Source: Neonectria sp. B-13 (Eukaryota > Ascomycota > Sordariomycetes > Hypocreales > Nectriaceae). From it: 64,000 bases of DNA. The translations under genes and the position numbers were made by a program. Below, one piece after another: positions 43,387 to 54,492 of this stretch (its first letter is position 1; each line of letters begins with the position of its first letter). The notes below the pieces were generated by a model. It saw only the letters and a list, made by a program, of their open reading frames with translations, did no database searches and was not told the DNA's origin. The DNA lies in NCBI GenBank assembly GCA_002682825.1, contig NOKP01000031.1, forward strand, positions 540,353 through 604,352, given 5' to 3'.

Positions 43387-45064
43387 ATGAATCTAAGTCC
43401 GCTGAAAAAAAGCCGAAAAGGCCCTAAGGCAAAGACAGGATGCCTCACCTGCAAGTAAGTCGTGTCGTGTCACAGGATCTCCTAGGAAATGCAGCTTACG
43501 CGTCTCCAGGATTCGAAGGGTCAAGTGCGACGAGGGGCGACCCGCATGTCGCCGATGCGTCGCCACAGGCCGGACATGTGATGGATACGGGATCATGGCT
43601 AAGGACGGTAATCGTTCAAGGACTGGGGTGAATAGTTGTACTGGCTTTGTCCAGTCTCTGGTATCTGCCCCTTTCAATTCTGCCAGCGACGACGAACGAG
43701 CTGGTTTCCAGTGGTTCTCGGCTCGAACCTGCTACAAGATGCCAGGTGCTTTCGAGTCCGGGTTCTGGGAATCGGTAGTCTTGCAGGCTAGTTGGGGTGA
43801 GCCTGCAGTGTTTCAAGCAGTTCTTGCTCTGAGCGCGGCTCATAAGAGACACATTTTTGACGCCCGGAGCCAAGACTCGCAGACAAATCATCCAGACAGA
43901 CAGGAGCGCATCTTGTTAAAGCACTGCACCAATGCAATCGGCCTTCTCCAGCCTTATCTCTCCGTCAACTCCAAGCATAACCTACGCGTGGCCATAATCT
44001 CCTGCATTATCTTAACCTGCCTAGAGTTCCTTCGCCAGCACTACAAGACGGGCCATGCTCTCCTTCAGCACGGACTGAAGCTCCTCGGTGGTATCCAGCC
44101 CCAATCTAATGGAGCTTTGGGTAACACCATCCTGCTCAAACACCAACCTGAGTCCATCGACGACTCTCTCATTGAGGAAATGGCCCGACTCGATGTCCAA
44201 GCGGCACTGCTTGGGTATGGCTCAGGGCAGGCATACGTCATTGCACCAAGCCCGCCATCCGACAATCGGCCTCGAGCTTTTCGATCTGTCCGAATAGCGC
44301 GGCAGCAGCTAGACACACTACTCAACGCGATTAATTGTCTCCAGCATCAAAATGTGACTTCAGAATGCGTTGCAAGCCAGCTACGTATCTGTGCGGGTCT
44401 GTCATCGTGGCTTGTTAGCTACAACACCACTCTACTAAGCTCCGAGAAACAACTGGATCCTCGACAAATGATCGCCTATCGGCTTCTGCGTGTCTACCAT
44501 ACAATGGCAACTATCATGGTGGCGACTTGTCTGCCATTCACAGAGGAGTCGATCTTCGATTTGCACACCCCGGATTTTATTACGCTCATCTCCCAGTGCA
44601 CAGGTCTGATCAGCCTGGCTTCTTCCGCTACAGTATCCGAAGAATTTGCTGGACGCTGCACTGGGAAACCAGCGTTCATCGCCGACATTGGTTTGATTCC
44701 GCCGCTGTACTACATGGCACTGAAGTGCCGTGTTCCTCGATTGAGGCATCAGGCTATTAGACTGCTCGCCACCACGGAATATCGTGAAGGAATCTGGAAC
44801 GGAAGACTAGCGGCACGTATTGCAACAGAGGTGATGAGGATTGAGTATGGGGCAGCCTGGGAGTGTTTCAGCGCATCAGACATTGTCGACAGCAGCCCTG
44901 AAGAAGACGACTCAGCATCGCAAATATTGCCCAACTCCTCTAGAGTCAGCAAAGTCCGGGTAGAACTAGCGGATAGCTCTTCAGGAAATATCAGATTGTT
45001 ATGTCAGCGAAAACAGAAGGGCGGGAGCTGGGAAGTCATTGAAAGGGTGTACTACTTATCTTAG
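43387..45064 (+). CDS. Zn2Cys6 transcription factor with DUF3468-like C-terminal region
   Basis: Two exons: 43387-43454 and 43510-45064 (55-nt intron), 540 residues from MNLSPLKKSRKG. The zinc cluster crosses the intron: GCLTCK joins IRRVKCDEGRPACRRC and VATGRTCDGYG, a canonical C-x2-C-x6-C-x6-C-x2-C-x6-C. A basic stretch precedes it. The long helical C-terminal part begins FQWFSARTCYKMPGAFESGFW and VLALSAAHKRH, which resembles the C-terminal regulatory region (DUF3468 type) often joined to N-terminal zinc clusters. Upstream in-frame ATGs at 43240, 43267 and 43336 could extend it. It is divergent from the SDR at 42043-42969, a likely target. Confidence 0.83.
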
Positions 45065-45539
45065 ACATCTCACCTGATGTTGGCCAGATTTTCGGCTCTT
45101 CCGACGCGTTGATTCATTTAAATAGCCCGATTTTCACAATCTAAAGGTTTAATACGATATGCGCATGAGACCAGCCATAAAGCTTTATCCGGACTTCTTC
45201 AAAGGTGCTTCGCGAAGTCCGCCCAAACTTACTTGGTTCTTCTGATAAAAAGTTGAAGGAGATAAAAGATGAGCAGATTATGTAGGAGTTTCAGAGGTTC
45301 AATTCATGAAACAGAGCATACTCGTTTTAAAGAACCTGTTTCTTGAGCCTTCCTTCCACTTAAGAAAAGCAGACTATTTACAACTACGAGACAGTGCCAG
45401 CCACTCACTGTAGCTTCGCCGGGTTAAGACAATTGCTAGATCACAAGCAGTCAAATAAGACAACGGCGATAGAGGTGATCGAAAGTGCCCAAGTAATAAT
45501 GGCAAAATATTATACAACGCTTTTTATATACCTCGACCT
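45065..45539. other. Intergenic, convergent 3' ends
   Basis: About 475 bp between two convergent genes; no gene or repeat recognised. Confidence 0.45.
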
Positions 45540-46654
45540 TTACAGCCGGCTTTGCTTGATCAGATGAGCATTGACGGCAGAAATGGCCTTGCCCGTCTTC
45601 TCAAAAGACACAATATTCTCCATACCCAGCTTCTCGAACCCAATGTGCGAATCCAATGACGCGCCGGCGTTGTGAGACAGCAGCTCGACGTTCTTCATCT
45701 TGACGAGCGCAGGGCTGATGTGAGGCTCGTTCTGGAAGACGTCGAGACCAGCCGCAGAGAGGTGGCCGCTCTCAAGCGCGGCAACCAGGTCGGCCTCGTC
45801 GATGAGCTTTCCTCGCGCAATGTTGACCAGGCGCGCGCCCTTCTTCATCTTAGCAAGGCCCTCCTTGCTCAGCAGCGCCTCGCCAGCGAACGGCGTCGCG
45901 ACCAAGACACAGTCAGCCTCAGCGAGAAGCGTGTCAGAGCTCTTGTGGAAGACAGCCTCGAGGGGACCCTCGACGTCCTTGGGCGCCTGCACGACGTCGT
46001 TGTACAGGATCTTCATGTCGAGAGCCTTGTAGGCCTTCTCCGCGATACGACGGCCAATGCGACCGAATCCGATAACTCCTAGGCTGAAGCCCTGGGGATT
46101 CCGGGATACGGGGGCCAGGTTGCGGTTTGCGTCGACGAACTGGTCCACATCGCCTGATCTGGCGGCCACAGCGGACCAGGACAGCAGGCGGAAGGTGGAG
46201 ATGATGAGCCAGATGGCGGCGTCTGCTACGGACTCTGTACAGGCGGCGGCAGCGTTGCAGTAGACGATTCCTATGTAAACTGTTAGATTGATTTTCAAGG
46301 GGAATATGTCTAAAGACAATTGAGAGTGTGCGGAGTTGGAGACTCACCTCGTCGGGCCAGACACTCAGTGTCAACCCAGTCAAATCCCGCACCGGCGCTG
46401 GCGTAGATCTTGCACGACGCCGGTAGCAGCGAGATCAATTCGTCGTCCCAGTTGCCCATCTCGCCGCCCGTGTTCCAGAACGGGCGGTAGATGGCAAAGA
46501 AGTCGCCAAAGGCCTTGGTCTTGAGAGCCTGGATGAATTCGGCGCGGGGCATGCTGTAGGAGCGCTTGATGTCGAACTTGGTCTTGAACTCCTCATACTG
46601 GGCCGTGTTCCAGCGGATGTCATCACCGAGCTGCAGGACGGTAGGCTTGGCCAT
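45540..46654 (-). CDS. D-isomer 2-hydroxyacid dehydrogenase (glyoxylate/hydroxypyruvate reductase-like)
   Basis: Two exons: 46654-46348 and 46270-45540 (77-nt intron), 345 residues. Splicing joins DTECLARRG to GIVYCNAAAACTESVADAA, restoring the standard substrate-domain to hinge order. NAD-binding motif GFGRIGRRIAEKA; the catalytic Arg lies in TESVADAAIW..LLS or the VNIARGKLIDE block, Glu in NEPHISPALV, and the acid His in LLSHNAGAS. The last motif is usually TPHIGG/A; SHNAGAS is common in fungal D-mandelate-dehydrogenase-like members. It reduces a 2-keto acid to the D-hydroxy acid, in the cytosol. Start 46654 (MAKPTVLQLGDD) fits the family. Confidence 0.9.
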
Positions 46655-47549
46655 TGTGAAGGATTACGGGTATAGTAATTACAGTAATTACTTTGTCTTG
46701 GGTGAAAGATGGAGAGATGATTCCAGTTCAACGTTCAGCGTGGGGTAAGGATCGTGAAGAATAAATACTGACCATTCCACTGAACCAACCGCTCTCTGCC
46801 CCGGAATAATCGTCAGTCGCCCCTTCACCGTCCCATCTGCACGGATTGTCTGCCGAGTCTCCGCGGCCGGATCGAGAAACCCGACGACTGCGAAGGGCAG
46901 TTTTGTCCGAAAGACGGCCTTCATTGGCCTCGTTTGCTTCGAGGTTCCACCCCCAGACTGTGGGGGCGGACGCTAGACTCGGGCTTCTGTCCGATGGCCG
47001 GGCGGAACAGTTCAGTTAGTCATCCACTTCACGCCGCTGTTGAGAGGCTAACCTAGAGTTGCCCGCGAGGTTGGAAGTTGTTGCGTGAGTTGGGAAGAGG
47101 GAGATATCCTTCCAAATAAATGTGTATTAATGACGAAGGAAATGTCAATCCAATGCTCAGTGACAATCGAGTGTTGGAATGGGCTCGAGTCTCGACATTG
47201 TTGGAGAGGAAGACTCACGACACTATTTTCGTGTGTTCGGAACAAAACAAGTCAACACTTCCGTGGTATCTCGCTGCACTTGAGCGCATCTAGGTGCACA
47301 GCCTGTAACGACGACTTTTGAATGCCATCTACGTCAAGATTTGGATCTCTCTCCATGAGAGGAGATATGCTACTGGTACCTAGTACCGACGGAATGGCGC
47401 CTTGCTGACGAGATACGGACTAGCAGTAGGAAGGCCATGCGACGCCAACGAAGAAGTCAGTGCTAGTCTAGTGCTGTTAACAGAATTCATCTGCAGATGA
47501 AAACTCCAAGAGCCTTACTCCGACATGTTTCACACTGGGGACTGGAACC
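46655..47549. other. Intergenic
   Basis: About 895 bp. A 78-codon frame at 46688-46924 (minus) lacks family features and lies in the dehydrogenase promoter. Nothing else seen. Confidence 0.4.
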
Positions 47550-47975
47550 ATGACTACTGTATCGACAAACACAATTGCTACGGCTGCAGCATCAGCTGAA
47601 ACAACGGATGCAATACCGCCGACCCAGAGGGTTCTCTTACTCCACGGTACCGGACAGGCATATGAGATCCATCCAAATGGAGAAGTTCCTCGACTGAAAC
47701 TTGGTGACTTACTAATCAAGATCCATGCCATCGGACTTAATCTCATTGACTGGAAATCAGCGTACGAACGATTCCACCATGTCGAAAATTGGCTGTATGA
47801 ACTACTAGACAGAAGTCCGCTGCGAGTACCTGGGGTTGAGTTTGTTGATGCAGGTCTGGACTCGGCTAATGCGGCATTGGAAAGACCAAACTCGGATGAC
47901 GTGTCTGGCGAGAAACTTGTAGTGAGAGTCAAGAAGCCGCTTGTGGCCAAGAGCGATCTAGCGATGGATGAATGA
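47550..47975 (+). pseudogene. Internally deleted zinc-type alcohol dehydrogenase (MDR) remnant
   Basis: Open frame of 141 codons. Residues about 26-70 (QRVLLLHGTGQAYEI, then LLIKIHAIGLNLIDWKSA) are the GroES-like N-terminus of a medium-chain dehydrogenase/enoyl reductase. Residues about 78-131 (ENWLYELLDRSPL, then DDVSGEKLVVRV) match the extreme C-terminus of the same family, where GLxxxxxxLxxGxVSGxKLVxRV is typical. The roughly 200 residues between them, with the rest of the catalytic fold and the nucleotide-binding Rossmann domain, are missing, but the frame stays open. An intact member has about 340-370 residues. It cannot bind NADPH, so it is probably a dead gene; a small translated product is possible. 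Confidence 0.6.
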
Positions 47976-48610
47976 TCCCCGCGGATGTATCAGCTTGATT
48001 AAGGTTGGTCAGCTAAATTGTAGTCAAAATGAAACACTCGTCGAACTGATTTGTTTCCTGCAAACACGCAATTCCCTTCAACTACTATGTGACCTGCAAA
48101 AGTGGAACGCTCCGCAATGCAGAGCTCTTGACATGGTATTTGGGCCTCAACATACTCATCCCTGAACCACGCTACTGTAGATGCCTTGTCTAAAATCCTC
48201 GGTTCATGCAGGCAGACCCAAGTTTACCATGTACCGGCACTGGCAACGGCAATCAGCCCTGCCCCCGTGTTGGCCATGTCCGGGTAATTGGCGTCCAAGT
48301 GCCGGCTCTAAACCCTTCCCCACCCCATGGCGCCGATCTTGGATCTGTAGGTCCCTAGCCTGCCGATGATACAACTTCAGCGCGGATGGCGTTGAATACT
48401 CCATCTCCATGGCCCGGTATAGTTCTTTGTTTGGTTTGTGGAGCGAAATGAGCACCAACAAGGAGCCTGTTGTGGACTTGACCAACACACAACTGCACAT
48501 TTTAAGGAAAACACATCCCCAACACACATCACCTTTCCACTCGGCTACATCAATATCTATGAACACTCCCAACTTTGTTTACATAATCGTCCCATAGAGC
48601 AGCTTCCATC
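47976..48610. other. Intergenic
   Basis: About 635 bp upstream of the acetate-type transporter; no feature recognised. Confidence 0.45.
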
Positions 48611-49597
48611 ATGTCTCGACTTCAAGAGAACGGCAGTGAAAGCAGTCGCCAGGTGACCGACGAAAAGGAGCTCGAAAGAAGCTCCACCGTGCAAACCGGG
48701 TTGGTCAACGTCCGCACCATTCAAACTCTGCCTGCATCAGCCGTAAGTTCTCGATATGTTTCTATTTCTCAGAAACAACAGGGCACATGGTTAACATCAG
48801 ATCAGACTGCGCTACCCATTGGAGCATTTGCCACGACACTCACTACCCTTTCTCTGAGTCTCATGGAACTCCGAGGTGTCACCATCACCAACGTCTATAT
48901 TGGCAACTTCTTCTTTGTTGCAGCCTTAGGTTTGCTCATCAGCGCGCAGTGGGAGCTCGCGGCTGGAAACGGGTTTTCCTACACTGTCTTCAGTGCCTTT
49001 GGTAAGAAAAGACTGTCCAAACTTTTAAGTCGACGGAGCAACTAACACGCAGCTTTCAAGCTCTCTTTTACGCAGGATATGCCGCCATTTTGACTCCGTT
49101 TTTCGGAGTCGAAGCTGCATATGGTGGTGATGCGGTCCAGTTCAATAATGCACTGGGATTCTTTGTTCTTAGTATGTGTACACCGGAAGAACGAATAACG
49201 GATGTGCATGTGTACTAACGTGTTATTGAAAGTCTGGACAATTTTTGTCCTAACATTTCTCATAGCCTCGCTTCCTACGAACATAGTGTACATCTTGATC
49301 TTCGCTTTCGTCGACCTGGGATTTCTCTTCGTTGCCGCCAACTACTTTGCATTGGCCGATGGTAAAAGCGGTACAGCAGTTGGTCTAAAGAAAGCAGGGG
49401 GAGTATTTTGCTTTCTCGCCGGCCTGGTTGGATGGTAAATCCTCTCCTTGAAGTCCCAAACACAGACAAATATATATCAGAAGCTGACATTGAGTGATAG
49501 GTATTTGACCCTACACCTCCTTATAAAGGATTCCCTATATGAACTGCCTCTCGGGGACACCTCTAGCTACTTCCCCAAGACTAGAAAAAGAGTCTAG
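48611..49597 (+). CDS. GPR1/FUN34/YaaH-type acetate/ammonia membrane transporter
   Basis: Exons 48611-49001, 49061-49171, 49233-49434, 49501-49597; 266 residues if the first exon is unspliced. Six membrane helices are expected. Family landmarks: ALPIGAFATTLTTLSLSLMELRG in helix 1 (NPAPLGL-type motif altered to ALPIGAF), GFSYTVFSAF joined to ALFYAGYAAILTPFFGVEAAY, then FNNALGFFVL joined to IWTIFVLTFLIASLPTN, and GLKKAGGVFCFLAGLVGW joined to YLTLHLL. It ends LPLGDTSSYFPKTRKR, a typical tail. A GTAAGT at 48743 could start a very short intron (about 39 nt, to a CAACAG) that keeps the frame, so the first exon may be slightly shorter. Relatives export ammonia or import acetate at the plasma membrane. 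Confidence 0.83.
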
Positions 49598-50545
49598 ATT
49601 GAATGCGCTTCGCAGGTCTATGGCAAAGGCCGCTCTGACTAGATTGTAGCTCGATTGTAAGTGAGGTGCTTTGGAACGGGGAAGTACACGTGGGACTGCC
49701 AGGAAAAGAACTGGAACATGCTTGCCCAGTGGAGTCACAGATAAGCTAGACGGTGTGCATTATTCGCATCCCTGCTCTGTAAATTGATATGCGCATCTGG
49801 TTTAACCATCTGTATAACTGAGAATTGTCTCCTATCAAGCGGCTTAAATTGGCGTTTTTATTTAATACTGATCATCCTCCTGTTTATCTCTGAAGTGGTC
49901 TCCGAGACGAAGGCGGCAGGTCGCACAGGAAGCTCAAAGTTCGTTCAAGAGTCGCCCGTGAACTTCCAAGTTGCCTCCACTTCGATATTCGATCGACAAC
50001 ACCTCAACCCATTACGGAGCGTGGAAAGGGGCGAAGTCAAAGTTAAATACTACGTACCCCGCATCTAGGTACTGCCACCCTTGAATATTAGCTGCCAGTA
50101 CTTCGTAATTGGCAGATCCGTGTCACCAAGCAGTGCATTGGCGTGGATTACACCATCTCACCGGCAGGGTCTTCGTGTTTTAGATGCGTTGTAGCGGATT
50201 GCGTGCTTTTGTGAGGATATCATCATATTTTACTTGCTCGTCAGGAGAACGGAAGCTAACAGCGTGGGGGGTTGATGGTGAGGGTGTCGCGGATATTCCT
50301 GAGTGAAGCGCTAATTTAGCTACAGCTTTTCCATCACGTCGCCGTCACATCATTGTCTGCACAAAATACGCAACGGAAGCCGTGATTGATCGGAGGCTTC
50401 TTCAAATACATATGAATAGTGAAGTGTCGCGATTGAATTCCAAATCCACGCACTGCATAGCTGATTCTGCTCCTAAGTGCTTGTACCTCTCTGATCCAAT
50501 TCATTCCAACATCCATCCCCCTGCACGACCCTGACATATACATTG
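49598..50545. other. Intergenic
   Basis: About 950 bp. Short open stretches (49784-50068 plus; 50334-50720 minus, over the next gene's start) have no family features. Confidence 0.4.
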
Positions 50546-51995
50546 ATGGCTTCCAATCAGACTGCTGTCTCGGGCACTGACCCCAAAGTCTATAACGAGT
50601 ACGAGGCAAAATGGTCGCAGCAGCCTGTCGATGAACAGGCATGGGTTCAGAGGGCCAAGGATGTCGCGTCGGTGCTTGCCAAGGACGCAAGTATCCGCGA
50701 CAAAGAGAACAAGTCCCCACGGGCCGAAGTTGCCCTACTTAAGCATGCCGGTCTTTTAAAGGTTCTAGGACTTAAGAAATATGGCGGTGGCGAGCAGCCT
50801 TGGAGCGTTGGCTACAAGGTTATCCGAGAGGTCGCGAAGGGAGATGGGTATGATCCAAGCAACGATACACTTCCCAGCTTGTCAACTAATTCCATTTAGC
50901 TCCCTAGGCATGCTTTTAGGCTATCACCTTCTCTGGTCTACAACGGCCAACGTTGTTGGCACCCCTGAGCAGGCAGACCGTTTCCAGGACCTCATCATCT
51001 CTAACAATTACTTTGTCGGTGGTGCCGTCAACCCCCGAGACAGTGATTTGAAGATCACGTCTGACGGAGACAACCTTGTCTTCGAAGGCTTCAAGTTCTT
51101 CAACACTGGAGGCGTTGTCTCTGACCTCACGGTTTTGGAAGGGGTTTACAATGGCACGGAAGACCACATCTTCACCATTGTGAAGACAGATCAGCCAGGA
51201 ATCCAATTTTCCCATGACTGGAAGAACATCGGTCTCCGCCTCACTGAATCGGGAAGCGTCAAAATCGACAAGGTTAAGGCACCTTGGCGAGATGCTCTGG
51301 GTTGGGATGTTAGCAAGCAGAAACCTGATCCCGAGATTCTGGGAATTCCATTCGCAACCCTCCTCCTCCCCACGTAAGTAGGCTTTTTCGGGAGAATGTG
51401 ACTCAATAATGACATTTTTGTGTAGGATTCAGCTTGTGTTCAGCAACTTCTACATCGGAATCGCCTGGGGTGCTCTGAATGAGGCTTCGGAATACACCAA
51501 GAAGTCCACCAGGGCCTGGCCGTTTGGAGGCGACGTAAGTTCTTCTTGACTAATACTTGGTTGGATTGTCTAATGAAAAGCTAGGTCAAGGAGAAGCCGC
51601 AGGAAGAATTCTACATCCTTTCGACTTACGGCAACTTCTTTGCCCACCTGCGCGCAGCCACCGCTCTCGCCGACGTAGCTGGCACGGAGATTAACTCGCT
51701 ATACAAGAACTCCGGAGATGCTGCTAGTCGAGCCAAGGTCACCGCTCAAGCCCGAGGCGAGGCTGCGGAATGGGTCGCCAGCGTCAAGGTTACCGCGACT
51801 GACACAGGCTTGCGCGTGACTTCTGGCGTGTTCGAGGTGACAGGATCTAGGGCCACTGCCTCAAAGGTTGGGCTTGACCGGTTCTGGAGAGACATCCGTA
51901 CACACTCCCTTCATGATCCTGTTGCATACAAAAACCGGGAGCTTGGTCGCTATCAGCTTCTTCAGGAGATTCCTGAGCCAACTTGGTACACTTAG
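50546..51995 (+). CDS. Acyl-CoA-dehydrogenase-fold flavoprotein (DszC-like monooxygenase group)
   Basis: Four exons: 50546-50847, 50900-51373, 51426-51534, 51585-51995 (introns 52, 52 and 50 nt), 431 residues. N-terminal helical domain with RAEVALLKHAGLLKVLGLKKYGGG; middle beta domain with GGAVNPRDSDLKI and FEGFKFFNTGG; C-terminal four-helix bundle with GIAWGALNEASEYTKKSTRAWPFGG; and the end RFWRDIRTHSLHDPVAYKNRELG. The last block is the family's flavin-binding signature RxxRxxxLHDPxxxK. This subgroup (desulfurisation-enzyme or SfnB-like) uses reduced flavin and O2 rather than oxidising acyl-CoA; no catalytic Glu is evident. Start is the ATG at 50546 (MASNQTAV). The substrate may be a sulfur or nitrogen compound; this is inferred from family members only. 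Confidence 0.83.
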
Positions 51996-52846
51996 GGAAC
52001 TTTGACATTGCTTCTCTCGGAATACCTTGGGTTGTTATGCAGGGCCGCGTGAGAATCCTCGCGACAAGTTCATTGTAGTTCTACACCTTTAAACTTTGGC
52101 ATTATCTTAGTGCACTCGAGACTCTTTCAGGATGTGAAAATACTCAGCTATGCAGAACTACCAACATTGAAGCATTTTATGAAGGCAGAACGAAGGCCTG
52201 TCTTGGGCAACAGCCATGCCACGATCATCATTGGGCGCTACGTGGGCACCCTCCAATTCTTCATTGGAGAGAGCTGCGATACATGCTCGCCTTTCCCGAT
52301 TATCCAATTACTTCATCAGATATTAAGTTTGACCCCTTTCTAAGTCATCACTCTACACATGGTGGGCGCATAGTCATTTGTTTCCCCCACTGTCGGTCAC
52401 AGTATTGTATGGATGGCGGAAACCTGTCGTCCCGTGTACATCATTGAGCAAGCCTAATTTTCTCGGGACGATTTGTAGGTCTTTTAGAAAGCGCCAGAGA
52501 CGGCTCACACAACATGTACGAAGGCAGCGCAAGTCCAGGACGAGGCGGTAATATTCTTAACTAAAACAGAGTTTACGATATGAACCGAATTTAGCATTGA
52601 ATACAGATTACCATCTCTACGACGGGGATGTAACAGCACCCCGGATTGACATATTCAAGGCACTATAGGATCGTGGTAAACATGACCCTGTGAGAAACCA
52701 TAAGTTAGACGTTATGTAAGTTCAACCAATTAAAACTAGTAGAACATCAGCGAACTAACAACAACTGACGTACCAAGTATCGGAGTTATACTCTTAACGA
52801 ATCCAAGGAAACTAACCTGTACTTTTCTGGCGGCCTTTCGCTGGAC
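51996..52846. other. Intergenic
   Basis: About 850 bp between the flavoprotein and the peroxidase pseudogene; nothing recognised. Confidence 0.4.
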
Positions 52847-53461
52847 TTGCAATGTCCAATGACGCACACAATTTCATCCGCAACACCTCACTCTCGTGTA
52901 GCAAGGGATACATTTATTCTACAAAAATATGCATCAGCTGCCTTGATGTCGAATCACTCAGCACAGTATGCTGACGTCATCCTGGACAAGGAAACGCTAA
53001 AGCAGTTATTCTCCATCACTGAAGACGAGGATAGCCGCTGAATTACACTCCTGGACATGAACGCATCCCTGATAACTGGTACCGGCTGCCAAAGGAGGAG
53101 CCGAACGAGTATTCTCCTGTTTCTTTCGCCTTAGACCTACTGAAGATGACCCAAATCGTTCCGGGTGTCGCGCTTGTCGGCGGCAACACCGGTACCGCCA
53201 ATTCCTCCACGGGAGTCGCTCTGGGTACATCACTGGCGGCGTGTACAGTTCTGTTGGCCTTCTCAACCCGAAGAAGTTCGCGTGCTGCCTCCATCAGCTT
53301 CTCCTTGCTGTTGTGACCGACATTCTGAGGTGCCGCTCTCTGGGTGGCGCCCTGGGTATGGCTTTGAACCTACTTCCAGTCAGCTGGATCAGTTTATTGA
53401 TCCTCAATGTGCAAAGGTTTGTGAGTGCATACTTTCTGCTATCGTGGGTTCTCGTTACTAA
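52847..53461 (+). pseudogene. Peroxidase_2 (chloroperoxidase-like heme-thiolate) pseudogene
   Basis: Fragments of one family lie in order but in different frames. 52847-53040: DKETLKQLFSITEDED. From 53041: NYTPGHERIPDNWYRLPK, then GVALVGGNTGTANSSTGVALG. From about 53226: YITGGVYSSVGLLNPKKFACC, then LGGALGMALNLL. From about 53367: TSSQLDQFIDPQCAKVCEC. The YTPGHERIPDNWY and GGNTGT blocks are typical of fungal secreted Peroxidase_2-family proteins. Three frame changes (near 53040, 53223 and 53370) and a TGA at 53038 break it, and no intron borders explain them. The N-terminal Pro-Cys-Pro heme-ligand region is not clearly identifiable; CPMTHT at about 52855 may be its remains. I describe it as decayed. 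Confidence 0.7.
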
Positions 53462-54492
53462 GGCACACGGACTAGCTAACTTCAATGACGATTTCGCTGC
53501 TCAATTCCCCGGTGCGGCATTAAATAAGAACAAGCAATTATTACAAAGGCGCTTCATACACCAGGGCCCATGACTAGAAGTATTTGCCCATACCTCCTCC
53601 CTTGAACACGCTTCACTTCATTTTGACTTAGTTCTAGACTAGAGGAGGTTAGCAGTACGGAAATAGCTAGCATGCACGCTCTTTCCGGAAATATCACGCA
53701 ATCCATCGTTGAAACTTTGGACACAACCACTCCTATTAAGTAGGCTGTAGCTAAGACTGACCACAGTCGTCGGATTGTGTGCGAGTACAAAATGTGAGAG
53801 ACTTCGCCAACGAATCTTCAAAACTGTCACGAGTGCGGAAGGTAACAAGGCCCACATTCTTGAGACATACATTCCTGAGACATTTCTCCCTGAGACACGC
53901 ATGCCTAAGACACGGCACGGAGATTCCGACATGTAGTATTAACTCAGGGATTCGTCGATGGTAGATCTCGGGATGCCATTCTACGTACGGCACATGCAAA
54001 GTCGCACTCTCTCCAACTACCGGCATCCATCAGTCGGACAAAGGTTAGTAGTAGCAGGCTGGTATTTGCCGGTCCTGGGATGACCGAGACATTGATGACA
54101 AGGTGGCGACTTTCGGGTGGTGCAAGGGAACACAAATCAGACAACGGCATGCCACGGTCCGAGACAATTGGCCCCTTACGCAGCATCATGTATGCAGTAA
54201 GCCCAAGCTGTGGCTAGCTGAGGTCATATAACTACCCTCGCTAATTATTTCCAACTTGGTCTAAGCTCCCTTCATTGCTGAAGGTAAAACATAGGGAATG
54301 GCCCGTCCCTCATTTAGCCCTGGAATCGCGCCCTCGGTAGAACTACAGCTCCATTCAACAAGTACATCAACTCCCCCAACAATCCCATCTAGGCTATTCA
54401 TAGCTAGGGCATTCGACTACTATCCCACAACACACATCGGAACAGGCGTAGTGTACCGCAAACTGCACCAAACGAGACAGAATATTCTTACT
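53462..54492. other. Intergenic with minisatellite
   Basis: About 1 kb up to the decarboxylase start. It contains the 15-bp tandem repeat at 53854-53913. An upstream ATG at 54298 would extend the decarboxylase frame into this region. No other gene supported. Confidence 0.4.
53854..53913. repeat. 15-bp tandem repeat, four units
   Basis: Four consecutive 15-bp units: ACATTCTTGAGACAT, ACATTCCTGAGACAT, TTCTCCCTGAGACAC, GCATGCCTAAGACAC. The core is CCTGAGACA. The unit length is a multiple of three, so any frame across it stays open and would encode pentapeptide repeats; this explains the open frames seen on both strands here. Confidence 0.7.

Noticed and set aside
46688..46924. 78-codon minus-strand frame upstream of the hydroxyacid dehydrogenase
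   Set aside because: No recognisable motif and located in the promoter; probably chance.
53241..53573. 110-codon frame as an independent membrane protein gene
   Set aside because: Its first half is the middle of the Peroxidase_2 pseudogene and its second half is out of frame with it.
53639..54026. Open frames on both strands over the tandem repeat, reading as pentapeptide repeats
   Set aside because: The repeat unit of 15 bp keeps any frame open; no start, domain or splice context supports a gene.
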